Source of the DNA: Bimuria novae-zelandiae CBS 107.79
Taxonomy: Eukaryota; Ascomycota; Dothideomycetes; Pleosporales; Didymosphaeriaceae
NCBI GenBank assembly: GCA_010015655.1
Contig: ML976660.1
Location: 815,015-879,014 of the forward strand
Reading direction: 5' to 3'
Length of the DNA stretch: 64,000 nucleotides
The notes under the pieces: model-generated
The model's database searches: none
Told to the model about the DNA's origin: nothing
Seen by the model: the letters and a program-made list of their open reading frames with translations, nothing else
Made by a program: the position numbers and the translations under genes
Part shown: piece after piece, positions 43,313-55,599 of the stretch
Numbering within the stretch: the first letter of the stretch is position 1
Layout of the letters: every line of letters begins with the position of its first letter

Positions 43313-45875
43313 GCTTTGGCAGATTCGAATGCTTCTGAGTTTCCGTAGAGCCACCTAGGGGTGGGATTCAACTCATTGATCAATGTGGCGCGAACGCGCA
43401 CATGCCTGTGCCTGTTCCATGGTTGCGCCCTGCATCTCCCCTTGACTGCACGATTCAGACGAGAAGTTCTTTCTTACAGCACATATTTCCCTGGCTTTCA
43501 CGATATATACGATTCTTTCCTTATTCCTCATCTCTCCAACGCATTTCTGTTACTCATGGGTGATGGCTTCCTCCCGCTGTCGCGGCTTACGCCGGTGTCG
43601 CGACTTCCTACCCTAACGCGGCTTCCTTTACTAGCACGAGTTTATACATTTTCTCTCCTCTCCCTCCGCCTCCACGCATCTCTCGTCATTATGTGGTCAA
43701 CCAGGCGCTTCTTCGGCTAATGGCAACGACCCGGTGTACGTTCTCCTTTGGCTGGAACAATAACAGCAAGCTTGACTAACACCACGACCAGCAAGGACGA
43801 AGCCTAAGCCCGCGACTGTACCTCCCCCACCCACCGAGGTAGATCGAACGCAGCCTCCATCGAAAAGGCAGCCAGCAGGAACAAAGCAGCATACGCCCGC
43901 GACTGTACCTCCCCCACCCAGCAAGGTAGAGCGAACACAGCCTCTATCGAAAGGGCAACTGAAAGCGAAGTAGCAGCAGGCAGCCGCGCCTGTGCAAGAT
44001 TACCACGAGCCAACATCTGTGTCTCATGCACCGGCTGGGGTAGAACAAGAGCAGGCGAAGCAGAGAGTGCGCACACTCCACAACCGACGGGGCTTGTCTC
44101 TCCACCACGCTCACAGGCAAACCCCATCCGACAAGTAGGAGGGATGGAGGGGAAGCAGGAAGTCACAACACAGAATCAGGCATCGGCAACAACGGACCTT
44201 CTCACCCTGTCAGACTTGCAGCCACCAGAAGAGATGGCGCAGGAGCAAGCTCCACCCACAACGCCACTGGCAGGGACGAAGCAATCAGGTTTGACTGGTT
44301 TCCTAGATGCCTGTATAGTTCTGGCTATCATGCAAAAGACTTGCTAATAATTCAACCATTAGTGTTTATGGGACCATATCAAGACTAGATGTGCACGCCG
44401 CCGGAAACTGAACAAGTCTCCAGTCGGAAGAGAGCCCTCGAGGAGTCAGCAAGTACCCCGGCCCCAAAGCGGCAACAAACATCTTTGGCAGCGAAGGAAC
44501 TTCTCGAGGAGGTTATGTACCGTGCAGGCCGAGTGGAGTGGGTGACACTGTCCCTGCAACGGCGGCCATACAATAAACCGCTGTCTTTTCCTGGTAGCTG
44601 GTAGCGATTTATCACTCATAGAATTGAGTGGATACTCTGTGGCGTCTTATTGACTCTTGCTGATGCTCGGTACGGGCCACCTACTTGAAATGTGGGTCGA
44701 AAGCGTCAACTATAAGAGAACCACGACTTACGATGTTTGGTACGGTAGATGGAAATTCGGTAATGGCCCACAGTGGAGACTCATCGCTGCAACTTAGAGT
44801 CATGTTGATGTGTCTTTTCCTGAAGGCAGGCCGTACACTACCACGAGGCACCAGACGGCTAGGTATAGAAGGGATCGAGGCCCAGCGATAAGGGCATTGG
44901 CATGCAGCGCTCTCCGAATCCTACATATATCTTTTATTGTCGACAGCCAGACTTCGATTAGAGAGTATATATTCCTCGAACACCAGACCGTGCTCCTTAA
45001 GTGGTTTGTGAGTGGACACAGCAGCCAGCGGGTATACTCTCGAATCTCTCACCATGGGTAGCCCAATATCTGAAACTTGCGCACACATTAGGCATTACAC
45101 TACAGGTAGATTTTGTGTCGACCGGGTATGATACCCTAACAACGTGTAACAACGCGTAGGCGGATCTTGCGACTAGCTACCCAAAAAACTCATTCAGTCA
45201 TACTCTTATCCTACCACACTCACTCGTTCCTTCGAGATGTTAATTTTGAGCTACCGGAGGCATTTAACATCTACCTTATCCGGTTTTCATTCTAGGAGCT
45301 ACGCACCGTCTGGGAGCGCATTAGCGACATCAACAAACCAGTAGTCTAACAAGATTAGCACAATAGGGCAGCTAATCGCTACGTGCTTCTGTTACAAGCA
45401 ATGAACGAGATTAAGAGAGAGTGCACTGAGAACACAAAGGACCTAACGTACAGCAGAGCTGGTGCGGCTGCTTTCAATGCGCGCGAGCTATTGGGATGTC
45501 TGCCCGAGGTAAACCGCAACACCATCTTCCCTTCATAGTACTATAAGGTACACCAATAAGGATGAGGATGAGGATATACGGTAGAACGTCGAGCGGGTTC
45601 TTTTGTTATGTCATGTACATGTTTATCCCAACGTTGGTTTTATTGTCGGAGGCTACATGGTTTCCATAGAGCCACCAGGGGTGAGATCACATGGTTGCGC
45701 CCTGCATTGGCGCCACCCCGCCTTCGAATGCGCCCTAGCGCGGGGCTTTTTAGTGCCTCGAGCGGCAGCCTCCGAAATCTTTCTTCGTTGACTCTCAGAA
45801 CCTGTCAAGAATTTTCTTGAGAGCTTCCACGACTGCTTCCACGCTTCTTCCAGTGCTGCTCAACTCTCCGACACG
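43313..45875. repeat. Degenerate repeat-like stretch
   Basis: 2.5 kb of broken sequence. Two short blocks recur in the same order at both ends: TTTCCRTAGAGCCACC (about 43339 and 45660) and CATGGTTGCGCCCTGCAT (43421-43438 and 45692-45709). An imperfect tandem duplication of about 87 bp lies near 43810-43985. Short ORFs (44144-44347, 44389-44604, 44810-45061) are protein-like but interrupted and unrecognised. It is probably a decayed mobile element with diverged terminal sequences. The last 170 bases are the promoter of the XPT1 gene. Confidence 0.45.
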
Positions 45876-46855
45876 ATGGTTCACAAGATCTACGTTACAT
45901 ACAACCAGGTACGTGCAGCAAACTGTCTCCGATTCTGCACTCTTGAAACAGCACGCGCATGTGGCTGCGAATATTCAAATATTTCTGCAGCACCTATAGG
46001 CGCAGCTCTCGTGCAGTCGTCAGCATCTAGTTGGGCTTCATGCCGTGTGAGCGCATTAAAGCTATCGCTTATTTCGTATCAAGAATGGTGCAGCTGCACT
46101 TCTGCGACACCTTCTTTCCCCATAGTTCCTTCCACTTTTTCCCATTTACCCGGAACCCTGATACTTCTGTCTGTCTTGGAACACGAGCTACGGCTAACAA
46201 TATGTTTGTAATACCAGGTGCACAAGCTGTGCCAGAACTCGGCGGAGCGCATCTTGGATGACTTCAAGCCGCAGCTCATGGTCGCTATTGGCGGCGGAGG
46301 CTACGTCCCGGCGCGCATTCTGCGGTATGTCCACGTCTTGACACACCAATACTACCAGAACTCCGTAGCTGAGTCGTACTGCACAGATCATTCCTGAAGA
46401 GGCCCGGATCGCCGAACATCCCCATCCAAGCCATCGGCCTCTCCCTCTACGAATCTCTCGGTTCCGACCCGGTTGAGCAGCCCGGCACGAAGGTCACCCG
46501 TACGCAATGGCTCGATCTCTCCTCGCTCGAGATGGCGAACCTCATCGGCAAGGACATTCTCATCGTTGACGAGGTCGACGACACGCGGACGACGCTCGAA
46601 TACGCCGTCAAGGAGCTCGAGAAGGACGTCATTGAGGCGCAGAAGAAGCTCGGGCGAGAATCCGAGAAGACACGGTTCAGCATCTTCGTGCTGCACAACA
46701 AGGACAAGCCCAAGAAGGGTCAACTGCCCGAGGACGTCGTGCAGGGCCGCTATCTCGCGGCGCGGACGGTCGGCGACGAGTGGATCTGCTACCCGTGGGA
46801 GGCTACGGACATTGATGAGCACGATCGCTTGTCCAAGGAGCAGGAGAAGCAGTAG
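45876..46855 (+). CDS. XPT1: Xanthine/hypoxanthine phosphoribosyltransferase (XPT1-like)
   Basis: Exons 45876-45908, 46218-46324, 46387-46855, giving 202 aa. The enzyme joins PRPP to xanthine or related purines to make nucleotides in purine salvage. The first exon codes MVHKIYVTYNQ; then VHKLCQNSAERI, MVAIGGGGYVPARILR, SFLKRPGSPNIPIQAIGLSLYE and the PRPP-binding motif ILIVDEVDDTRTTL, followed by FVLHNKDKPKKGQLP and DEWICYPWEATDIDEH. The order and the tail match yeast Xpt1/Hpt1-type proteins; the C-terminal CYPW motif is typical. The first intron is 309 nt, unusually long here; the second is 62 nt. Convergent with the inositol monophosphatase gene. Confidence 0.92.
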
Positions 46856-47182
46856 ACACGGGTCGGCAAAAGTCTTTGGGTATGGTGTTGCGCTTAATGA
46901 TTAGATCATGGGTTGAGCATAAGGCATTTGGATGAATTTACGGAGTTCAAGAGTGACCTTGCATCTAGTGGCCAGGGGGCTTTATCTAGCAGTCATGATA
47001 GACGTAGGATGTCAGTGAAATGTCGCATTCAACACCATGTCACAGCACTTGGTGAGAGCAAACTTCAATTTGCGTGGACCTCTAGTTCCATTGAGCAAAG
47101 ATTGAGCAAAGAATTCTCGCTCTGTCTCTATTCTATCCGTTCATCCAACACTCAATACTTGCCTCATTCCTCCAACCTCACA
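46856..47182. other. Convergent intergenic region, no gene seen
   Basis: Shared 3' flanks of the XPT1-like gene (plus) and the inositol monophosphatase gene (minus). Confidence 0.6.
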
Positions 47183-48243
47183 CTAAATACCAACCTCGAA
47201 TCTCCCCTGCACCAGACCCCAGAATTCTTCCACCAACTCTTTCTGCCCCTCTCCACCCCTCACCGCCAAATACCTCCTCTCATCAACCCTCGGGCTCCAA
47301 TTCCCCGGATTCGCATCCACCATCAAACCCCCAGCTTCGCTCAGTATAACCCACCCAGCGCACACGTCCCACGCCCAGCACCCCGCCTCCCAATACAAAT
47401 CAATATCCCCACTCGCGACAGCACAAAGATTCAGCGCCGCGCTCCCCAGACTGCGCAGCCCATGCACCATGCCGCCATCCTTCTCCTTGGCCTCTGCGAG
47501 TTTTGCAAAAGTGTTGGACTTGACGGCGAAGTCGTTGCCGGAGCGGTCGGAGCCCCATTCTACGGCGACGAGGCACGTGTTTAGCGTTTCGAGGGGAGTC
47601 GGCGGGTACAAGGGGAGTTTTTGGGGCGAGTTTTGTGGCGTGAGGAGGTATTGGGTGAGGTAGGCGCCGTGGCCTTTGATGGCGGAGTAGACTGTGGGAG
47701 AGGGTTAGAGCGAGTTTTGTGGGAGGGGGAGGGAATGGGAGGCTTACGCGTTTGGGTGAAGGGGTTGTAGACTATGCCGATGGTGGGGGTGAGGTTTATG
47801 GCGAGGCCGAGGGAGATGGCGACGTAGGGATGGCGGTGGACGAAGTTTGTGGTGCCGTCGATTGGGTCGAGGATGACTGGTTTCTGCTGTTAGCATTGGG
47901 TTTGGGGAGCGAAGGCCAGAGGGTTGTACATGTTGGAGCGCCGGTGAGTTTGTCCTTAGGCTTGTAGGTTTCTTCGCCCATGAAGGAGAAGTCTGGGTAC
48001 TTTTCGCGCAGCGAGGTTGAGATGATCTTCTCCACTGCTTGGTCGGTTTCGGTAACGAGGTCGACCGCTTGACACTAGTCAGTGAGCAGTTCTGCATTCC
48101 TGAGACTCCGCCGAAGATGAATTACAATTCTTTTTCGAGCCTGCTGCTCCTGTTGTGGGTGTCGCAGAAGTGATACGCTCTCCCACCTTCCTCGCAATCT
48201 CGATCATGAAGTCGTGGACTTCTTGGAGGTTGATATCCGTCAT
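47183..48243 (-). CDS. Inositol monophosphatase family protein
   Basis: Four exons, complement: 48126-48243, 47930-48067, 47748-47876, 47183-47691, giving 297 aa with consistent phases. The enzyme removes phosphate from myo-inositol monophosphate (or a related sugar phosphate) with magnesium. The start is [19 protein letters not shown]. Metal-binding motifs are complete: [22 protein letters not shown] (spanning the second splice junction) and CWAWDVCAG. Fungal relatives include classic IMPases and QutG of the quinic-acid cluster, but no quinate genes are nearby, so a housekeeping IMPase is more likely. Introns are 53-58 nt. Confidence 0.92.
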
Positions 48244-48640
48244 GGTGTATATGCTGAATTAAAACAACTGCTGTGATTTTGCTTGGGTGAAGAAGGAGAA
48301 GCTGGAGAAGTCCGGGAAGTAAAAGATTGATGGCATTGCGTATGTTCTTACCCCACGGCGGGGCAAGTGCTATCGATAGGAGATGCAGGTACACATCCAA
48401 TCAGCTGTCCCTTCCCTGACTCGTGCGTGATTCGTGTGATACCTCGGCTGCAGATGTGCTTGTGTAAACAAGACAAGAGCAGAAACTAATCAACCCGCAA
48501 CTGGTGGTGCTTCGATAAACATAACGTTATCCATCACAAATTTGAAATAGCCGGGAACCGCCTCTGCGAGGAACATTTTGAGATCGCACATAAGGAGCGC
48601 GACCTTGCACCAATCAACACACTTTCCGTCCCGAACGACC
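48244..48640. other. Divergent promoter region
   Basis: 397 bp between the inositol monophosphatase start (minus) and the thioesterase start (plus). No other feature recognised. Confidence 0.5.
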
Positions 48641-49310
48641 ATGGACCACAACGGAATGCCAACCTCGGCCGTTATCAAGCGCTTGTCTGCCATCCCCTGG
48701 TGTCGCACCCTTCTCGAATCTCCTGAATGGACATCGATACGGTTTAGAAGTCGCGTTCCGAAAGCCTCTGCCAAGGACAGCTACTTCGCTGAGACACTGA
48801 AAACGCAGCGAACCATCCGTTCATGCACTGCGCTCCGGCCTATAGGAGAGAGCAAGCGGGGCAAGGACGGTATTTACGTCGATGAGCTAAGAATTTTATT
48901 TGAGCTTGGAAATGGAGTGAACGGGTGGCTGAAGATAGCGCATGGGGGGTTTGTGGTGACAATGTTGGACGAAGCCATGGGGTTGTTGCTTTCGCACAAC
49001 GTCGAAGTCCGGTTCAGCAAAGGCATCCAGACGTACGACGGCATAGGCATCTTCACTGCCTGTAAGCATTTGCATCCCCCTTGCACGCAATATGCTCCGT
49101 GGTAGTGAGCGATAGCAATGCTAATGTAGGACAGATCTGAACACGACCTACAAAAAGCCTGTGCCAACACCAAGCACAGTGCTGTGCACAGTCAAGATAC
49201 TTCGACGCGAGAGAAACAAGATCTACCTTCGTGCTACCATTGAAGATGGCGAGGGGACCGTGTTCACAACAGCAGAAGGCATGTTCGTAGAAACGGGGAG
49301 TAAACTATGA
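48641..49310 (+). CDS. Hotdog-fold thioesterase (PaaI/THEM4-like)
   Basis: Exons 48641-49061 and 49135-49310 give 198 aa. Hotdog thioesterases cleave acyl-CoA or related thioesters. The conserved centre is AHGGFVVTMLDEAMGLLL, with the HGG and the catalytic acidic residue in the hotdog helix, followed by TTYKKPVPTPSTVLCTVKI and the C-terminal strands YLRATIEDGEGTVFTTAEGMFV. The 73-nt intron has GTAAGC, GCTAAT and ACAG. Start choice is uncertain: ATG 48641 (MDHNGMPTS) or ATG 48656. The substrate is unknown. Confidence 0.85.
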
Positions 49311-51305
49311 TGAGCGGGGTTAGAAAGCAAGCAGTCGAGACTGTACAATCCCTGTGACATGCTTCTAGTCCTACTCGAAGAAGCAGGTAAGCATTCTTCA
49401 GATCGCAGAAGCATTGCTGTCTAAACACAATTGCAGTATGGTTTCCTATATCCCTCGTGCCCCAGGCGATGTTGTCTTGCTGTGAGCCGTCTTTAGGGGT
49501 ACTTGGGAAGTAGCATGCAACATCCGACGACCGCGTGACCGACCATCTTATCAAGAGGGCAATTTCATGTCCAGACTGGTGTTAGTCCAGTATGGAAAAG
49601 TGTAACGTCGTGCGGAACGAACATGGAGAAAGTACATTGCCGCCCAACTTCCCGTTCCTTCGCCCCATCAGGTCTGTGTCTGAGCCTATAAGGACAAGCC
49701 ACTGACCGAGCATGTGCTTGGAGCAGACCGCTTTTACATGATCCGAAGATGTTATCGCCGGGAGGTTGTCGCATCGCATACTACCTCAGCAGAAGCCGAG
49801 GCGCTGAATCGCAAGGTTGCTCCTATTAGCCTCGGCCGCTCAGGTTGGTTAACGCTGGACATCCGCACGCGCCGCCAGAATCCGCAAGCTGCATGTCTCC
49901 TGTAACTCTCCGCGGCGTCTCGACAGATCCCCGGCTCACGGGGGTTGTTCATATCGAGGAACGTTTGATTGGTTGGTTTCCATAAAAAGAAGGTGAATAA
50001 CTCCCGCCCTCACTGGCTACAATCAACAAACTGCAATTTCCCCACGTTTCGTAGTGGGCCAACTTTACATAATGTTCTTATGGACAAAAGCTGCTAGGAC
50101 GCTTGCCCCGGAGTGCGATTTGCAACAGGCATTTGCATCCTCCACTCATGATCGGCCACGCACTGCAACATAGCAAAGCAGCCACAGGCGCATTCTACTC
50201 ACGGGAGTTTGATCCATCTCGGCATTCGATTAAGGATTTGTACTTGCGAGTCTGGAACAAGACGCGCCCGCTCGAAAGAACCGGGTTTAGCAAGGCGGAA
50301 TTTTGCCTTCACCGTGAGACAACCATAGCCGCTTATGGCAACTCCTAAGACGGACGGATGTCCTTACATCGCGATTGCCAGTCCCAGGTATCCTCACGAG
50401 ACCCACTGAACATTGTGACAGTGCTGGCCAGAGTTGCTGTCGCGGTTCGGATGTAACTTAGATGCGGAAGTTGAGCACGCGCGCATATAGACTCGACGCG
50501 CACCGGGTCATAGGGCCGTGTTGGAGATGTTGTGCATCATCATTACGCCTAAGTCATACTGCACCCCGCAAAAGCTTTTTGCGCCACGAGGCTTGTGCAA
50601 CTGAGGGAACTGGGCCAGGAGTGAAGCAAAGGCCACCTTGTTTCCAGGAGATGGGCGCTGGGTGGCATGTCTGAAGGAAAGTGTCCTCACATGCCACTAG
50701 TAGAACGCGGGGCAGCGGTTGGTTCAACTTGCTCAAACGTCGAGCCGACCCGGTGACTATTCCCTAAGATGGCTAAATAAGGCTAGCCGCAGCGATCTCT
50801 CGGAGTTTGTTTGGTCCTGCGACAGATTCATTTCGAACGTCAACTCCTTCTCCATAGCGGCGCTGCTACATGCCCTGCATGAGACTTCGCCTGGGAAGGT
50901 AGACGCCCTGTCTAATTAGGTTGCATGACCTAGCCTTCGCTCCCTTCACCATGGCTCTCAGCGAAGTTGGTATGCGTTACTTTCGGGCCACACACCAACT
51001 CTGGACCCACCTGTGCATATGACTGATACTGTGATCGATCTGTGGACGGCTCACGGCTAGTCACCAGGCTAATCATGACTTGTTCTCTGAAGCATGACTG
51101 CGGGAAGGTGGTGATTCGTCACTTCCGTTTGCCCTTGGCCACCGCCCATGGAAGGGAATCTGAGAAGCTTCCACCTGTTAAATATAAATCGTTTCCCAGC
51201 AGCAGCGCCTTCTCTGCTTCCTCACACGCTCCTTTCCACTAATTTCGTCAACATAATCTTGCATAACTAGCAAATTAGCGAGCATTGTCAACTGCGTTGG
51301 CCACC
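49311..51305. other. Intergenic, no gene seen
   Basis: 2 kb with short unrecognised ORFs (for example 50103-50348 plus). The right end is the promoter of the GH55 gene. Confidence 0.5.
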
Positions 51306-53854
51306 ATGCATATACTTTCCTTCCTCTCATGTTTACTGGCGGTGGGAGGTCCAACAGGGGCCCTGCGTAAGTACATCCACCTTCAGTCCCAGCATGACAC
51401 ACTGATTGAACTTCATAGCTTCACCGCTCCATGCTTCTAGTGCTCCTGAAACACACCTTGAGGAACGCCAGACCGGCTCATACTGGTTAGAGACTATCCA
51501 GAAACAGGGCCGCGCAGCCTTCAACCCCTCTCCGGCTTCCTACAAAGTCTTTCGCAACGTAAAGGACTATGGAGCAAAGGGTACGTCGGCACCAAGGCGA
51601 TCATGTGGCTCAGCTAACTCTTGTGCAGGTGATGGCGTTACTGACGATTCGGCTGCCATCAATGCAGCAATCAAAGACGGGAACCGCTGCGGCCCGTGGG
51701 TGTGTGAATCCTCCACGGATACACCCGCTCTCGTGTACTTTCCAAGTGGCACATACGTCATCGCGAAACCCATTATCATGTACTACATGACACAGTTACA
51801 CGGCAATGCAAACGACCGACCCGTACTCAAGGCCTCGCCTAGTCTCCAGGCTCTGGCGTTGATCGATGCTAGTCCCTATCAGGACGGCACCGGAGCGCCA
51901 GGGTGGACCTCCACGAACGTGTTTGCGCGTCAGATTCGTAACTTCGTCATTGACTTGACCCCGATCCCTGCGACCAGCGGCGCCCAGGGCATCCACTGGC
52001 CAGCATCTCAAGCGACGAGCATTCAGAATGTTAAGATCCAAATGAATGTTGCCGCGAACTCTGTACATGCTGGTATCTTTATCGAGAACGGTAGGTTGCA
52101 GTGAGCATATACTCTGATGACTGGTGCTGACCAAGACAGGTTCCGGTGGCCACCTTACAGATATCGAAACAGTGGGTGGTAAATATGGTCTAAACGTCGG
52201 AAACCAACAGTTCACAATGAAGAACATCAAGATTTCGAACGCTGTCGTGGGAATCAGCCAGATTTGGAACTGGGGGTGGCTTTGGAAGGGTCTTACAATC
52301 AGCGACTGTGGCACAGCGTTCTCCATGACGAGTTTGAAAGACAACCAGCGTGATCAGAACGTAGCTTCGGTCATCATCATTGATAGCACTATCACGAACT
52401 GCCCGGTGTTTGTGGACTCGGTCAGTGGCATCCTTCCTGCACCATGATTCACTACTGACACAACATAGGCGTGGACTAGGACTTCATCCGCTTCCGGTGC
52501 TGGTCAGCTTATCTTGGAGAACATTGCTCTGAACAACGTTCCTGTCGCTGTTAAGGGACCCAGCGGCACCGTCCTCGCCGGCGGTACAACCACCATCAGG
52601 GGTTGGGGTCAGGGTAACAAGTACAGTCCAGACGGCCCAACCAAGTTCCAAGGCGACATCACACCGAATCGCCCTGCTGGCCTCCTCAATGGCGACAAAT
52701 ACTACGCCAGATCCAAGCCTCAATACCAGAGTTATGCGATTGGTAACTTCGTTAGCGCTCGTACTTCTGGTGCTAAGGGCGACGGGAGCACGGATGATAC
52801 CACTGCGCTTCAGAATGCGATTAACTCCGTCGCTTCCAGTGGCAAAGTTCTTTTCTTGGATCATGGTCACTACAAGATCACGAGAACACTCTACATTCCT
52901 CCAGGTACTAGGATCGTTGGCGAGACATTTCCGATCATCTTGGCCAGTGGCAGTACTTGGGGCAGTAAGACGAATGCGGTCCCCGTGGTTCAAATCGGCA
53001 AAGCTGGTGAAAGCGGCACCGTTGAACTCTCGGATTTCCTGATCGGAACTCAAGGCCCTACTCCAGGCGCTAAACTCATTGAGTACAACCTGGCCTCTAC
53101 TAAGGGTTCCGGCCTTTGGGATGTTCACACTCGTATCGGCGGCGCAAAAGGAACCAACCTCCAAGTCGCGCAATGCCCCGTCGGTAGCGTTAATGACGCC
53201 TGCATGGCTGCGCACACCAATGTGCACATCACGAAGAGCGCGAGCAACGTCTACATGGAGAACAACTGGTTCTGGACCGCCGACCACGACCTTGACGACG
53301 CGAAGTCGACTCAGATTTCCATCTTTGTTGGCCGAGGTCTTCTCGTAGAAGGCTCTAATATCTGGCTATACGGCAACGGAGTCGAGCACCAGTCACTATA
53401 CCAATACCAGTTCGCCAACGCGAAGGACGTCTTTGCCGGCTTCATCCAGAGCGAAACCCCGTACTACATGCCTACGCCAGACGCAAAGTCCCAGCCATAC
53501 CCACGAGACAACGCCCTCTTCGACCCTGACTACAACGTCATCTGCCCAGCCGGTCAACGCTGCGATGCGCTCGGCCTCCGCGTTCTGAACTCCTCGAACG
53601 TCCTGCTCTATGGCGCCGGTTTCTACTCCTTCTTCATCTCCAACAACAACTCGTGCAGCAAGGACACCAACGCTGTGCGCGACTGCCAGAACCGCATCGT
53701 CAGCATCGAGGGCTCTTCGACTGTGCTCGCGTACTCGTTGAACCAGGTCGGTGCGCTGCAGATGCTCACCATCGACGGCGTCGATAAGGCGGATTGGACG
53801 CCGAACCTATCTGGCTATGCTAACACTATTGGCTATCTTTCCTACAAGAGCTAG
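51306..53854 (+). CDS. Secreted exo-beta-1,3-glucanase, GH55
   Basis: Five exons: 51306-51366, 51419-51580, 51629-52090, 52140-52420, 52469-53854, giving 783 aa, the usual GH55 length. Introns are 48-52 nt. The family releases glucose or gentiobiose from beta-1,3-glucan and acts outside the cell. A signal peptide is visible (MHILSFLSCLLAVGG, then PTGAL). GH55 has two tandem pectate-lyase-like beta-helix domains; both begin with the typical entry motif: NVKDYGAKGDGVTDDSAAIN in the first and SARTSGAKGDGSTDDTTALQ in the second. Later motifs include NNWFWTADHDLDD and GAGFYSFF. It could act in cell-wall turnover or in degrading other fungal walls. Confidence 0.93.
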
Positions 53855-54232
53855 ACGCTACGTACCTCGGTCATTGCTAGACTTTACCTGACCAGATGGG
53901 TCTTTTCACTGTATATATGTTTGCGGCTTGGGGACGTTGGATAAGGTCCTTGTACATAGCCCGTAGCTCTATTTCACCTTATGTTGGGACATTTTGGGGG
54001 TTGGAATTGCATCATATGTGACGTTGCGGCATTGGGTGGTCACGGGCATGGGCGTTATGCACGGCGGTCATTGGGCTTGGGTTCTTATTCAATCAATATG
54101 CTGAAATAATCGTGTCTGATGGGATGATTGTGCATTGTGAAGAGAAGAAGAAGAAGAAGAAGAAGAAGTTCCGCATTCGTAAGAGATAAACCTACAGATA
54201 ACCACTTATACAAGATGGAGACAAGTTTCAAA
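53855..54232. other. 3' flank of GH55 gene with GAA microsatellite
   Basis: No gene. A (GAA)n-type run of about nine units lies at 54141-54168. Confidence 0.8.
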
Positions 54233-55599
54233 CTACAGTCTCTCGGTGTACCATGCTACCAATACTCCTAGATTGTTCAAAGAGGTTTTCGCTATTGCAA
54301 AGTCATTCTCGTCGGTTTCGTCGGCGTGATCAGGAGCACCTCCTGCCTGCTAACCAGCCATTATTGAGTCTGAGACAACATTGTCGGGAGGAGAGGACTT
54401 ACCTCTTCTCTCGAGGGCTCTGCTTGACCTTCACCCTCATTATATTTGTCGCCTTCCCCTGCAGCCCATTCGTTCCGAATGAGCACCACCCTCTGTAATT
54501 GTTGAGCGTCTCCACCTTCCTTGCTTCCACGTACAGCGCCCAAGATATCCGAAGCGGCGGCCAAACTCGAAGCACGGATCCAGAGGCTCTTTAGCCGATT
54601 CGTGAGAATGTACAGGATGGCGTGATCCATACGCGGCCAGTCGAGCTCGAGCCTCTCGACCGAGCTATTCTCCGCGAGGAAGTCATTCAGCGCGTCGACA
54701 GCGTCTTCATCGGGAGGATTCGATAGGCGAAGCGATAGTTCCGATAGCGTCTTGTGGCTGTGGAGAGAGCCGAGGATCTCCGGATTGAAAAACAGCGCGG
54801 ACGATGTCGGTGTGGGCATGCGTTCGGTAACGGAAAATGACGCGAGCTGGTTTATTGTGCGGAGCACCGAGCTGTCGAATGATTGGGGCTTTAGAGTAAA
54901 GCTGCTTTGCCGGCCCTGCGTTGGTGCTAGAAGATTGGGCTGCGATACGATTGATATACGTGTCAGATTGACCTCGGAGAGTATAGTGGCGGTCTCGACG
55001 GAATTGGAGGCGCAGAATCCATCGAAAGAGAACCTTTTCAATGCTTCGAACTGGGGTATGAAGTCAAAGCTCTGATTGTGCATATTGCCAGCCAGTGTCA
55101 AGTCGTTCAGGACAGAGAAGTGCTCTCCAAGCATATGTAATACTTTCGCTAGGAAGTCATCGTACAAGTGTGTCTGTCGTCCAGTGAGTGCTCTAATAGT
55201 GATGCTTTTTACGGTCGGAATCCTCCCAAAAGATCGACCAAGGGCGTCGAGCTCTTCTTCGTAGAGTTTCCATGTGCGGAGGCTTCTTGATCGTTCGGCT
55301 TGGTATTCCGTCGAGGCCGGCACAAGAATTGGTGTAAGATCGACATCCTGTAGCTGCAGATGGAATTCCTGAATATCTTCCAGTACATCTTCGGGCCTAT
55401 GCTCGAGCCATTGGTAGAATTCCAGTTGGCTCCCGAAAATTATGGGCCTTTGGTACAGGAATTTCCGTGCTTCTGAGTATACCTCGCGGCATGCCCGTAG
55501 TATATGCGGTCCTTGGGAAGGGTCTAACAGCACTTCCTTGTATATGATCTCCCGTAACTCCAACGGGAGAGTGAGGAGAGTGGAGCTTTCGACGTTCAT
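54233..55599 (-). CDS. F-box/LRR-like hypothetical protein
   Basis: From ATG 55599. Read straight through, the ORF stops at 54361 (412 aa). A plausible 56-nt intron (54347-54402, donor GTAAGT, acceptor GCAG) would instead give 436 aa with exons 54403-55599 and 54233-54346. The N-terminus, STLLTLPLELREIIYKEVLL followed by ACREVYSEARKFLYQ, is the short F-box-like motif common in fungal proteins of this type. The rest has leucine-rich, repeat-like stretches (LSELSLRLSNPPDEDAV, VERLELDWPRMDHAIL). It is probably a protein-interaction protein; the partner and role are unknown. Confidence 0.7.

Noticed and set aside
47744..48097. 117-codon minus-strand ORF over the inositol monophosphatase gene
   Set aside because: Out of frame with the conserved metal-binding motifs, which define the real exons.
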